DNA of 64,000 nt from Verrucomicrobiaceae bacterium. Lineage in GTDB: Bacteria > Verrucomicrobiota > Verrucomicrobiia > Verrucomicrobiales > Verrucomicrobiaceae. A program made the translations under genes and the position numbers. Below the pieces are notes generated by a model that saw only the letters and a program-made list of their open reading frames with translations, was not told the DNA's origin and ran no database searches. Of this stretch, positions 36,773 to 46,145 are shown one piece after another. The stretch spans positions 61,666 to 125,665 of the forward strand of contig JAIXYN010000098.1 in NCBI GenBank assembly GCA_027490195.1. The letters run 5' to 3'. Every line of letters starts with the position of its first letter. The first letter of the stretch is position 1.

Positions 36773-37034
36773 GGATGTAGCTGCAGGCGAAGTTCATTTT
36801 TTCAACGCGAATGGGCGCGAATATCCGCGAATTTAGAGGAATACTGAATTTAGAATTTTGTGAAAATCACCCCTCCAAAATATAGCCGCAGGCGAGTTTT
36901 TGGAAGTGGTCGATTTCGTGGGTGGTGCGGGCGGGGGTCCAGTGGAGTTCGGTGGCCATGAGGGCGGCGACGCGGGGGGCGGCGGACATGGAGGCCCGGG
37001 CATTGAGCAGGAGGCTGCGGCTGCGGCGGGCGAG
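36773..37034. repeat. Duplicate of the glpD 3' region (copy at 37368-37629)
   Basis: These 262 bases repeat at an offset of exactly 595 with few differences. They include about 94 bp downstream of the glpD stop and the last ~167 bp of glpD. Within the downstream part, GGATGTAGCTGCAGGCGAA is itself a weaker third copy of the glpD terminus (encoding FACSYILEG in reverse). Confidence 0.8.
36867..37034 (-). pseudogene. C-terminal fragment of a glpD duplicate
   Basis: The minus strand encodes about 55 residues ending THEIDHFQKLACGYILEG and a stop, in frame and without interruption. It matches the end of the intact glpD next door. There is no start or N-terminal portion, so this is a duplicated tail, not a gene. 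Confidence 0.75.
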
Positions 37035-37367
37035 GGAAAGAGAGGCCGCTGTGGCTAGCGGGTGATCTCCCGCACCCTTTCAGGGTGCGACCTTGAATGT
37101 AAGGGGGGGGTGTGATGTCGTGACCCAGGGCTTGCTGCGCTGCGCCCTGGGCTGAGTCCGGCGGCCCTTCAGGCCGCGATGGCAGGGGGGTAGACTGGGG
37201 ACTAGATACTGGATGCTAGTAGCTGGATGCCCGTTCTTCGCGCTTGGTGCTTCGAAGGGCAGGCTGGATGTGTTGTGGCGCGGGGCTGGGGATGTGGCGG
37301 AGCGCCGCTCAGGGGGTTGCCTTCGGCTCGCTTCGCGGGGAGCGGACTACTTTGCTGGCGCATTCGC
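37035..37367. other. Insert between the two glpD 3'-end copies
   Basis: A 333-bp segment with no gene. It holds a partial family A repeat (near 37098-37180: ACCCAGGGCTTGCTGCGC, CCCTGGGCTGAGTC, GGCCCTTCAGGCCGC) and fragments such as ACTGGATGCTAGTAGCTGGA and GGCTCGCTTCGCGGGGAGCG. Confidence 0.55.
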
Positions 37368-37461
37368 GGATGTAGCTGCAGGCGAAGTTCATTTTTTCAA
37401 CGCGAATGGGCGCGAATATCCGCGAATTTAGAGAAATACTGAATTTAGATTATTGTGAAAA

Positions 37462-39024
37462 TCACCCTTCCAAAATGTAGCCGCAGGCGAGTTTTTGGAA
37501 GTGGTCGATTTCGTGGGTGGTGCGGGCGGGGGTCCAGTGGAGTTCGGTGGCCATGAGGGCGGCGACGCGGGGGGCGGCGGACATGGCGGCCTGGGCATCG
37601 AGGAGGAGGGAGCGGCTGCGGCGGGAGAGGACGTCTTCGACGGTGCGGGCCATTTCGTGGCGGGTGTGGAAGATGACTTCGGCGCAGGTGAGGGCGAGCC
37701 GGGGGTGGACTTGTCCGGCGAGTTCGGGCTGCTGGTGGGCGAGGGCGCGGATGTCGGCGGCGTCGCTGCCGTAAACGGCGAGGGGGTCGTGGGGATCGAG
37801 GACGGTGGCGGAGCCGTGGATGGGGAGGCTGGGGGTGATGCAGTGGCGCATGCCGAAGCCGCCGAGCATTTCGGCGTGATCGATGACGTCTTCGGCCATG
37901 CGGCGGTAGGTGGTCCATTTGCCGCCGGTGATGGTGATGAGGCCGGAATCTGCGACGAGGATGGTGTGATCGCGGGAGAGGGCGGCGGTGGCTTCGCCTT
38001 TCTTCATGGCGACGAGGGGGCGGAGGCCGGCGTAGATGCTGAGGACGTCTGAGGGGTGGGGATCGCGCGTGAGGTAGCGTGCGGCGTGCTGCATGAGGAA
38101 GGCGATTTCGTCTGGGAGGGCGCGGGGCTCGAGGGTGGCGTGGTGGACGGGGGTGTCTGTGGTGCCGAGGATGACGCGGCCGTGCCAGGGGACGGCGAAG
38201 AGGACGCGGCCGTCGTCGGTGCGGGGGATCATGATGGCGGAGTCGCCGGGGAGGAAGTCGCGGGGGAGGACGAGGTGGACGCCCTGGCTGGGGGCGACGA
38301 TGGGGTCGGAGGTGGCGTCGTCCATGTGGCGGACGGTGTCGACGAAGACGCCGGTGGCATTGATGACGGAGCGGGCGCGGATTTCGAACTGGCGGCCGGA
38401 TTCGACGCACTCGGCCTGGAGGCCGATGATGTGGCCGTTTTCTTTGAGGAGGCCGGTGGCGCGGGTGTGATTGAGGACGATGGCGCCGTGATGGACGGCG
38501 GTGCGGGCGAGGTGGATGGCGAGGCGGGCGTCGTCGAACTGGCCGTCGTGGTAGATGACGCCGCCTTCGAGGCCGTGGGTTTCGAGGGTGGGGAGGAGGT
38601 CTGTTATTTCGTCGCGTGAGAGGATGCGTGAGGGCTGGAGGCCGAGCTGGCCGGCGAGGGTGTCGTAGACCTTCATGCCGATGCCGTAGAAGGGGCCTTC
38701 CCACCAGTGGTAGCTGGGGATGATGAAGGGGAGGGAGTGGACGAGGTGGGGGGCGTTGCGGACGAGGAGGCCGCGCTCGCGGAGGGCCTCGAGGACGAGG
38801 GAGACGTTGCCTTGCTTGAGGTAGCGGACGCCGCCGTGGACGAGCTTGGTGGAGCGGGAGGAGGTGCCTTTGGCGAAGTCGGATTGCTCGATGAGGACGA
38901 CGGAGTGGCCGCGTGAGGCGGCATCGACGGCGGCGCCGAGGCCGGTGGCGCCGCCGCCGATGATGGCGATGTCAAAGGGGCTGGTGTGGGCGGAGAGCTG
39001 GGAGAGGAGGCGCTCGCGGTTCAT
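37462..39024 (-). CDS. glpD: Aerobic glycerol-3-phosphate dehydrogenase
   Basis: A protein of 520 aa. It oxidises glycerol 3-phosphate to dihydroxyacetone phosphate with FAD, at the membrane, feeding the quinone pool. Evidence: FAD-binding FDIAIIGGGATGLGAAVDAASRG at the start, KGTSSRSTKLVHGGVRYL, and ITGGKWTTYRRMAED near residue 370, with the GlpD C-terminal helical domain complete. ATG 39024 was chosen because the open frame upstream runs into repeats. No glycerol kinase or facilitator is nearby. Confidence 0.93.
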   Translation of the reverse strand: MNRERLLSQLSAHTSPFDIAIIGGGATGLGAAVDAASRGHSVVLIEQSDFAKGTSSRSTKLVHGGVRYLKQGNVSLVLEALRERGLLVRNAPHLVHSLPFIIPSYHWWEGPFYGIGMKVYDTLAGQLGLQPSRILSRDEITDLLPTLETHGLEGGVIYHDGQFDDARLAIHLARTAVHHGAIVLNHTRATGLLKENGHIIGLQAECVESGRQFEIRARSVINATGVFVDTVRHMDDATSDPIVAPSQGVHLVLPRDFLPGDSAIMIPRTDDGRVLFAVPWHGRVILGTTDTPVHHATLEPRALPDEIAFLMQHAARYLTRDPHPSDVLSIYAGLRPLVAMKKGEATAALSRDHTILVADSGLITITGGKWTTYRRMAEDVIDHAEMLGGFGMRHCITPSLPIHGSATVLDPHDPLAVYGSDAADIRALAHQQPELAGQVHPRLALTCAEVIFHTRHEMARTVEDVLSRRSRSLLLDAQAAMSAAPRVAALMATELHWTPARTTHEIDHFQKLACGYILEG

Positions 39025-39910
39025 GGGGTGGGGGGAGGGGCTGAGTTGACGGTGGTTTGCGATTGTTTGCGGTGGTTGACGGTTGTTGGACGGAAGATGG
39101 GGAGATGGGGAGATGGGGAGATGGGGAGAATGACGAATGAGGAAAACCGAATGACGAAATAATGACGAATGACGAGGATCGAGGGACTGAGCGGCAGGTG
39201 CTTTGGGGAAACAGGGACTGACACCGCAGAGATGGGAAAACGGCAGAGGGCTGAGGGGGGGACGGAGTGGCTGGTAAAAGATGGGGGGTAAAAGATTTTT
39301 GTGGGATGGGAGGGGGTGGGGAGAATGACGAATGAGTAAAACCGAATGACGAAATAATGACGAATGACGAGGATCGAGGGGCTGAGCGGCAGGTGCTTTG
39401 GGGAAATAGGGACTGACACCGCAGAGGGCTGAGGGGGCAGAGACGGAGTGGCTGGTAAAAGATGGGGGGTAAAAGATTTTTTTGGGATGGGAGGGGGATG
39501 GGGGGTGGCCGCAAGGAGGCGCGAAAATTGGGGGAAAAGCTGGAGGGTGGTGTTTTGACAGAATGGACGGCCTACGGAATGAACGGAAGCGGGAAGGGAA
39601 TGGGGGCTTTGTTTGCGGTTTCTTCAGATCCAGAATGAAAGGGCAGAAAGATGAGGGGCAGAAAAATTTCAGAATCAGACATCTGGAAATCTTTCTGCCC
39701 CGCATTTTTCTGCCCTGATGACTCGGCTTTATGGAGGGGACGCGTGCGAGCGAGGGGCGCGACTTGCCATGGCCATGGGTGCTCAGGCGCTCGCCAATTC
39801 TCTGAGCGGTGTTTTCAACTGGATGCTGGGTGCATTCGGGGGTCGACAAGTTGGAGGGGGGTGCTAGGGTTTGGGTTCCTGTTTTACCAACCCCGAACTA
39901 CCTACATTCC
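39025..39910. other. Intergenic region with tandem and direct repeats
   Basis: No gene is supported. AGATGGGG is tandemly repeated about four times at 39095-39128. A segment of about 180 bp at 39126-39300 (AATGACGAATGAGGAAAACC through GGTAAAAGATTTTTGTGGGA) recurs at 39324-39490. Near 39640-39720, AGAAAAATTTCAGAATCAGA is flanked by inverted AGGGGCAGAAA and TTTCTGCCC motifs. Confidence 0.6.
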
Positions 39911-40306
39911 ATGTCCGATATCGCTCTTGCTAAAGGTGAAAAATTTCTCGAAGACAACGCCAAGAAGGATGGCGTGACGGTGACCGCGAGCGGTCTGCAG
40001 TACAAGGTGATCACGCCGGGGACGGGGAAGAGCCCGAAGGCGACGGACACGGTGGAGGTGCACTACGAGGGGACGCTGATTGATGGGACGGTGTTTGACA
40101 GCAGCTACCGTCGCAAGGAGTCGATTGAGTTTCCGCTGAATCGGGTGATCGCGGGCTGGACGGAGGGTGTGCAGCTGATGCAGGAGGGGTCGAAGTATCG
40201 CTTCTACATTCCTTCGAAGCTGGCGTATGGCCCGCGTGGCGCGGGGCGTGACATCGGGCCGAATGAGGCGCTGATTTTCGATGTGGAGCTGATCAAGGTG
40301 AAGTGA
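39911..40306 (+). CDS. FKBP-type peptidyl-prolyl cis-trans isomerase
   Basis: A protein of 131 aa with a single FKBP domain: GLQYKVITPGTGKSP, VEVHYEGTLIDGTVFDSSY, VIAGWTEGVQLMQEGSKYRF and a C-terminal IFDVELIKVK. It speeds proline isomerisation in protein folding. There is no signal peptide, so it is probably cytoplasmic, although many relatives carry an export signal. A terminator follows. Confidence 0.92.
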   Translation: MSDIALAKGEKFLEDNAKKDGVTVTASGLQYKVITPGTGKSPKATDTVEVHYEGTLIDGTVFDSSYRRKESIEFPLNRVIAGWTEGVQLMQEGSKYRFYIPSKLAYGPRGAGRDIGPNEALIFDVELIKVK

Positions 40307-40340
40307 GTTTTGACTTGGGTCACTGATCTCTGTTTTTTTG

Positions 40341-40374
40341 CTGGGCGGCGCTGCGGTGCCGCCCAGTTTTTTTT
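40341..40374 (+). terminator. Rho-independent terminator after FKBP gene
   Basis: CTGGGCGGC (40341-40349) pairs with GCCGCCCAG (40358-40366) around an 8-base loop, followed by eight T residues. Confidence 0.85.
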
Positions 40375-40598
40375 GGTGGGTGGGGGGGATTGCGGTGCGC
40401 TGAATTTTAGCAAGGGAATGGTGAGCAAGGGAATGTGCTGAAGGGGGGGATTTGCGGGGGTGTGAGTGTGGTTTGTTGTATATGAGGTGTTTAGATGGTG
40501 GGATGGTGTCAAGAATGTACCATAAATGAGAGTTTTTTAACAAATTGTGTGTGGGACGAATGCCGGAGCTGTGTTATGTATGGGGTCTCCACCTACCT

Positions 40599-41705
40599 AT
40601 GAGCAGCGCCCCTGAGATGATTCCGTCCAAGCCCCAGGCTACGATTTCTGAATGGAAAAAAATTGTCGCCCCTTTCACCGTTCCTTCGATTCCACGTGCC
40701 ACTTGGCAGATCGTTAACACTTTCGTTCCTTACGTGCTGCTTTGGTGTGCGATGTACTGGAGCTTGTCGGTGTCGTATTGGCTGACGCTGGCGATTGCGG
40801 CGGTGACGGGGCTGCTGCTGGTGCGTGTGTTCATCATGTTTCATGACTGCGGTCATGGGTCGTTTTTTAAGTCGAAGCGGGCGAACAGTGTGCTGGGCTT
40901 CATCAGCGGGATGCTGACGTTTACGCCGTATCTGCACTGGACGTGGCAGCACTCGGTGCACCACCAGACGTCGGGTGACCTGAGCCGCCGTGGGGATGGG
41001 GATATCTGGACGATGACGGTGAAGGAGTACCAGGAAGCGAGCCCGACGCGGCGCTTTTTTTACAAGCTGATCCGCAATCCGATCACGCTGTTTGTGGTGG
41101 GGCCGCTGGCGCTGTTTTTGATTCATCAGCGTTTTCCTTCGCCACGTGCGAAGGGGAAGGACCGGATGTCTGTGATGACGATGAACGTGGCGCTGGTGCT
41201 GATGATTGTGGCGCTGAGCTATGTGTTTGGCTTTAAGAACTACGTGATGATGCAGCTGCCGGTGACGATGTTTGCGGGGATGGCGGGGATCTGGATGTTT
41301 TATGTGCAGCACCAGTATGAGGATGTGTACTGGGAGCACCGTGAGGACTGGGACTACACGACGGCGGCGCTGGAGGGGAGCTCGTTTTACAAGCTGCCGA
41401 AGGTGCTGCAGTGGTTCACGGGGAACATTGGTTTCCACCATGTGCACCATCTGAGCTCACGCATTCCGAACTACTACCTGGAAGCGTGCCATAACTCGCA
41501 CCCGATGTTTTATTCGATCCCGCCGCTGACGTTTTGGGCGAGCCTGAAGTGCATCAATCTGCGGCTGTGGGATGAGAGTGACCGGAAGCTGATTTCTTGG
41601 AAAGAGTATCGGCAGCGCTATGCGCAGCCGGTGACTGCGAAGGCGGAGGAGGTGGATCCTGCGGATCTGCCCGTGCCGAGTGAGATCGGGTCTGGGATGT
41701 CTTAA
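40599..41705 (+). CDS. Membrane fatty acid desaturase (omega-6/delta-12-like)
   Basis: A protein of 368 aa with the three histidine boxes of membrane di-iron desaturases: HDCGH at 82-86, HSVHH at 118-122 and HHVHH near 295. Hydrophobic segments lie between them. It introduces a double bond into acyl chains; the order and spacing of the boxes resemble acyl-lipid omega-6 desaturases. ATG 40599 was chosen because the 18 residues encoded upstream look non-homologous. It is monocistronic and follows a terminator. Confidence 0.88.
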   Translation: MSSAPEMIPSKPQATISEWKKIVAPFTVPSIPRATWQIVNTFVPYVLLWCAMYWSLSVSYWLTLAIAAVTGLLLVRVFIMFHDCGHGSFFKSKRANSVLGFISGMLTFTPYLHWTWQHSVHHQTSGDLSRRGDGDIWTMTVKEYQEASPTRRFFYKLIRNPITLFVVGPLALFLIHQRFPSPRAKGKDRMSVMTMNVALVLMIVALSYVFGFKNYVMMQLPVTMFAGMAGIWMFYVQHQYEDVYWEHREDWDYTTAALEGSSFYKLPKVLQWFTGNIGFHHVHHLSSRIPNYYLEACHNSHPMFYSIPPLTFWASLKCINLRLWDESDRKLISWKEYRQRYAQPVTAKAEEVDPADLPVPSEIGSGMS

Positions 41706-42365
41706 TGGGCTGCTGAGTTAGCAGGGATTTTGCACCGCAGAGATTTGGAGAACGCAGAGAAGATCTGTGGGGGATGATCTCTTGGCGAATGGTTCGCCGG
41801 TGCTAGGTGGCGATTGGGTGCTGGGTTTGCTTCCTGGATGGGTGATGCCAACCCAGGGAAGCGCTCGCTAAGGCTCGGCATCCCTGGGCTGAAATACGGA
41901 AGGCCGTTGGCCTTCAAGGCAAGGGTGTCAGTCGATTGCGCAAGGCTTCATAGAAATACCCAAGTCTGCGTGCCTGATACCAAGAGCAGTTAAAATGGGT
42001 CCGGATAAAAGGGGCCTTAATTTTAACCACAGAGCACCTGAACTCAAGGCGGTTGGATTGTGGAACGCAGGGTAACTGTCGGGAGTTTGATTGGGCGTCG
42101 TATGCGCGAACGAAGTTTCCAGATTCCGGCTAAAGCCGGGACTACAATACGTGCGATGGGTGGTTGAGGATCTGGGGCGATGCGAGTCTTTCGGAACGGG
42201 CTACGATCCCGAATCACGTACTCAGAGGAGCCGTTGATTTGATATTCGGGAGTTTTGAAAAACTCAGAGAATGCATTCGGACTCGAATGGCGTTTTGTGG
42301 CTGCGCAGTTTGCGATGTGATTTATTCGGTGCATCGCACGACTGCTGCTGTACGTACCTTGGACC
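41706..42365. other. Intergenic region with two dispersed repeats
   Basis: No gene is supported. A family A copy spans about 41795-41925. Sequence at 42050-42365 belongs to another family, with GGATTGTGGAACG, GATTCCGGCTAAAGCCGG and CTACAATACGTGCG, found again at 59040-59265. Text such as TTTTGCACCGCAGAGATTTG (41728) recurs near 30.5 and 31.2 kb. Confidence 0.6.
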
Positions 42366-44543
42366 ATGTCAGTCTTTAGGCTTAACACCGAGTACAGTCC
42401 GCAGGGGGATCAGGCGCAGGCGATTGCGAAGCTGACGAAGTCGGTGCGTGCGGGGAACCGGCACCAGACGCTGATGGGGGTGACGGGATCTGGGAAGACG
42501 TTTACGATGGCGAATGTGATCGCGGAGGTGGGGAGGCCGGCGCTGGTGTTTTCGCATAACAAGACGCTGGCGGCGCAGTTGTACTCGGAGTTTAAGAACT
42601 TTTTTCCGGACAATGCGGTGGAGTATTTCGTGAGCTACTTCGACTACTACCAGCCGGAGGCTTACATCGCGCGGACGGACACGTTCATTGAGAAGGACAG
42701 CGCGGTGAATGATGAGATCGAGCGGCTGCGGCTGGCGAGCATGGGTGCTCTCATCACGCGGCAGGATACGATCATCGTGGCGAGTGTGTCGTGCATCTAT
42801 GGCCTGGGATCGCCTGAGGATTATGAGGGGATGATGCTGCCGCTGAATGTGGGGATGCAACTGACGCGGGAGACGCTGCTGACGCGGCTGGTGGACATGC
42901 TGTATGAGCGGAATGATGTGCAGCTGACGCGCGGAAAATTTCGGGCGCGTGGGGATGTGATCGAGGTGGTGCCGGCGTATCTGGAGAATGAGGCGATACG
43001 GATTGAGTTTTTTGGGGATGAGATTGACCGGATCAGCGCGGTGGATGTGCTGACGGGGACGGTGACGCTGAAGATGCCGAGCTACACGATTTTTCCGGCG
43101 AAGCAGTTTGTGACGCCGGGTGACAAGCTGAGGAAGGCGATCGTGAAGATCCGTGAGGAGGCGGAGGAGCGGGTGGCGTGGTTTGAGAAGGAGGGGAAGC
43201 TGCTGGAGGCGCAGCGGATCAAGATGCGGACGCAGTATGACATTGAGATGATGCAGGAGATGGGCTTCTGCCAGGGCATTGAGAACTACAGCCGACACCT
43301 GACGGGGCGTGAGCCGGGGGCGACGCCGGGGACACTGCTGGATTTTTTCAAGGAGCCGCCGCTGATGTTCATCGACGAGAGCCACGTGACGATTCCTCAA
43401 ATAGGCGGGATGTATGAGGGGGATAAGTCGCGCAAGACGACGCTGGTGGAGCATGGGTTCCGGCTGCCGAGTGCGCTGGACAACCGGCCGCTGCGGTTTG
43501 AGGAGTTCATGGGGAAGGTAGGGCAGCTTGTTTATGTGAGCGCGACGCCGGCGCGGTTTGAGATTGAGAACAGTGTGGTGGGAAATACCAGCTACATCGC
43601 GAAGGTGGCGGATGCGCTGCCGATGACGCGGACGGTACGGATCAGCGGGAGTGCGGAGGCGGTGGATAAATTTGATGTGACGAGCAAGGGGCGGACGCTG
43701 GTGGTGGAGCAGATCATCCGGCCGACGGGGCTGCTTGACCCGATCATTACGATCAAGCCGCTGAAGGGGCAGATTGATGAGACGATTGAGCTGTGTAGGC
43801 AGCGGATTGAGAAGGGGGAGCGTGTGCTGGTGACGACGCTGACGAAGCGGACGGCGGAGGATTTGACGGACTACCTGCGCAATCTGGATTTCAAGGTGCG
43901 GTATTTGCACAGTGATATTGATGCGATTGAGCGGGTGGAGATTTTACGGAGCCTGCGCGCGGGGGACTGCGATGTGCTGGTGGGGATCAATCTGCTGCGT
44001 GAGGGGCTGGATCTGCCGGAGGTGAGCCTGGTCTGCATCTTGGATGCGGACAAAGAGGGCTTCTTGCGCAGTGAGTCGTCGCTGATTCAGACGTCGGGGC
44101 GTGCGGCGCGTCACATCAATGGCGAGGTGGTGCTGTTTGCGGATATTGAGACGAAGAGCATTCGGGCGCTGCTGAGCATCAGCGGGTATCGGCGGCAGGT
44201 GCAGACGGATCACAATGAGAAGCATGGGATCACGCCGCAGACGGTGCAGCGTGCTGTGCAGGAGAGTTTGCAAATATTGGGCAAGGCGCGGGAGATTGAA
44301 GAGAGCGTGGTGCGCGAAGGGGGCGGAGATTTTGCGATTACGGAGACGATCCGGGAGCTGGAGCAAGAGATGGCGGATGCGGCGGGCAAGCTGGAGTATG
44401 AGAGGGCGGCGCTGCTGCGGGATCAGATTCGTGAGCTGAAGAAGCGTGCGGGGCTGGATGCGGATGATACGGGGGCGCTGCCAGCGCAGAGGAAGAATGT
44501 GAGCTATGCGAAGCCGAAGCGGGGTGGGAGGAAGGGGAAGTAG
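42366..44543 (+). CDS. uvrB: Excinuclease ABC subunit B
   Basis: A protein of 725 aa. It is the damage-verifying helicase-like subunit of nucleotide excision repair. Walker A GVTGSGKT is at 38-45, the beta-hairpin with YFDYYQPEAYIARTDTFIEKD follows at about 90-112, and the DESHVTIPQ helicase motif lies near 337. LREGLDLPEVSLV marks domain 3, and a UVR motif (KLEYERAALLRDQIRELKK) sits near the C-terminus for binding UvrC. Full length. The third codon positions are G-rich, unlike + strand genes in the left half of the window. Confidence 0.97.
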   Translation: MSVFRLNTEYSPQGDQAQAIAKLTKSVRAGNRHQTLMGVTGSGKTFTMANVIAEVGRPALVFSHNKTLAAQLYSEFKNFFPDNAVEYFVSYFDYYQPEAYIARTDTFIEKDSAVNDEIERLRLASMGALITRQDTIIVASVSCIYGLGSPEDYEGMMLPLNVGMQLTRETLLTRLVDMLYERNDVQLTRGKFRARGDVIEVVPAYLENEAIRIEFFGDEIDRISAVDVLTGTVTLKMPSYTIFPAKQFVTPGDKLRKAIVKIREEAEERVAWFEKEGKLLEAQRIKMRTQYDIEMMQEMGFCQGIENYSRHLTGREPGATPGTLLDFFKEPPLMFIDESHVTIPQIGGMYEGDKSRKTTLVEHGFRLPSALDNRPLRFEEFMGKVGQLVYVSATPARFEIENSVVGNTSYIAKVADALPMTRTVRISGSAEAVDKFDVTSKGRTLVVEQIIRPTGLLDPIITIKPLKGQIDETIELCRQRIEKGERVLVTTLTKRTAEDLTDYLRNLDFKVRYLHSDIDAIERVEILRSLRAGDCDVLVGINLLREGLDLPEVSLVCILDADKEGFLRSESSLIQTSGRAARHINGEVVLFADIETKSIRALLSISGYRRQVQTDHNEKHGITPQTVQRAVQESLQILGKAREIEESVVREGGGDFAITETIRELEQEMADAAGKLEYERAALLRDQIRELKKRAGLDADDTGALPAQRKNVSYAKPKRGGRKGK

Positions 44544-44550
44544 GGGGGGA

Positions 44551-44585
44551 GTGTTGGAGTGTTGGAGTGTTGGAGTGTTGGAGTT
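44551..44585. repeat. Tandem 8-mer GTGTTGGA, just over four copies
   Basis: Perfect tandem copies of GTGTTGGA start eight bases after the uvrB stop. Confidence 0.85.
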
Positions 44586-44647
44586 GTTGTGGGGTGATGA
44601 TACTTTCGGAGTGAGGAATGGGGGTTTGGCGTCGTTTGACAGTGATC

Positions 44648-45664
44648 ATGATGAAACGACGTGCCTTCCTTCTTGCCTGTGGTTCTACTGCTTTTGCCGC
44701 TGGTGGCGGTGGGGGGCGACTGCGTATTGGGCAGATCGGGACGGAGCATGCGCATGCGGGGGGGAAGATGGCGGCGATGCGGGCTTTGACGGATCTTTGG
44801 GAGGTGGTGGGGGTCGCGGGGGAGAAGGGCTATGAAGGGGTGCCGTTGATGACGGAGGCGCAACTGCTGGGCACGCCGGATTTGAAGGCGGTGGCGGTGG
44901 AGACGCGGATAGAGGCGTCGTGTGCGACGGCGCTGCGGTGCATCGAGGCGGGGAAGCATGTGCATCTGGACAAGCCGGGGGCGCTGCAGCATGACGAATT
45001 TAAGACGATGCGGCTGGAGGCTGAGAAGCGCGGGCTGACGGTGCAGATGGGGTATATGCTGCGCTATAACCCGGCATTTGTGCTGCTGTTTCAGGCGGTG
45101 CGTGAGGGATGGCTGGGGGAGATCACGGAGATCGATGCGGCGATGGGGAAGCTGGGGGACGCGAAGCAGCGCGGGATCCTTGGCGGGCTGCCGGGCGGCG
45201 GGTTGTTTGAGCTGGGCTGCCATGTGATCGATGCGGTGACGACGATCTTGGGCAAGCCGCAGTCGGTGTCGGCTTTTTCAACGCCGACGCAGAGCGATGG
45301 GGTGAAAGACAACCAGATGGCGGTGCTGCAGTATGCGAAGGCAACGGCGGTGGTGCGCGTGAATCATGCGGATCCGTTTGGCGGGCCGCGTAGGCGCTTT
45401 AACGTGACGGGAACGGAGGGGACGTTTGAGATTGTGCCGCTGGAGAGCGGGAAGGTGAATCTGTCGCTGACGAAGGCGCGGGGGAGCTACAAGAAGGGGG
45501 TGCAGTCTTTTCAGCTGGAGGTGCCGAAGGATCGGTATGCCGGAGAGTTTACGGATCTGGCGAAGGTGGTGCGCGGGGAGAAGAAGCTGGACTGGGATGC
45601 GGCGCATGACATCAGCGTGCATGAGACGGTGCTGCGGGCGGCGGGGGCGTGGGGGAAGAGTTGA
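44648..45664 (+). CDS. Gfo/Idh/MocA-family oxidoreductase with export signal
   Basis: A protein of 338 aa. The N-terminus (MKRRAFLLACGSTAFAA) reads as a signal peptide with a twin arginine and an LLAC lipobox-like site, so it may be exported by Tat or anchored as a lipoprotein. A nucleotide-binding fold follows (LRIGQIGTEHAHAGG), then the DKPGAL motif where the family has EKP, and GGGLFELGCHVIDAV. Such exported members are common in Verrucomicrobia and Planctomycetes; the substrate is unknown. Two adjacent ATGs (44648, 44651) are equivalent start candidates. Confidence 0.83.
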   Translation: MMKRRAFLLACGSTAFAAGGGGGRLRIGQIGTEHAHAGGKMAAMRALTDLWEVVGVAGEKGYEGVPLMTEAQLLGTPDLKAVAVETRIEASCATALRCIEAGKHVHLDKPGALQHDEFKTMRLEAEKRGLTVQMGYMLRYNPAFVLLFQAVREGWLGEITEIDAAMGKLGDAKQRGILGGLPGGGLFELGCHVIDAVTTILGKPQSVSAFSTPTQSDGVKDNQMAVLQYAKATAVVRVNHADPFGGPRRRFNVTGTEGTFEIVPLESGKVNLSLTKARGSYKKGVQSFQLEVPKDRYAGEFTDLAKVVRGEKKLDWDAAHDISVHETVLRAAGAWGKS

Positions 45665-46145
45665 CTGTGGTTTACGGTTGTTTGGCGGGAGGCGCGTGGC
45701 GGTGCGGGTTGCAGACGCTGCTGGTGGGCGTGGGGCGTGGCGGAGCGCTGGGTTTGCTATCCGGATGGGGGTGGTGACTTCCCAGGGAAGCACTCGCTAA
45801 AGCTCGGCATCCCTGGGCTCAATTACGGAAGGCCGTTGGCCTTGAAGGCAGCGTCGCCAAAGGCATTGCATTACAGGATGCAACAATGGAATTCGAATCT
45901 GCCGCAGAGGGGCAAAGAGGCAGAGGTAGCAGAGAATGAATTCAATCTCTGACACCTCTGGTGCAAACCGAACTTTCTCGGGCTCGGCATCCCGGGAATT
46001 AGTTTTTGCTATTCGCTGAATACATGAGCGCGTCAGTCAACTGAGAGATGCGCCAAGCCGTGTTTGCAAACCGCGCGGTCAAGGCATCAAGAGGCCGGAT
46101 AGAGTCGGGGTCGGGAGACACCGACGCCTTGGCTTTGGGCCCGAT
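45665..46145. other. Intergenic region with family A repeat and a hairpin
   Basis: No gene is supported. A family A copy spans about 45725-45865. A near-palindrome GTCGGGGTCGGGAGACACCG at 46104-46125, followed by GCCTTGGCT, is almost the same as 53561-53590. Confidence 0.55.

Noticed and set aside
39025..39849. 275-residue N-terminal extension of GlpD
   Set aside because: It is low-complexity Pro/Ser/His-rich text read through intergenic repeats; the FAD-binding fold begins right after ATG 39024.
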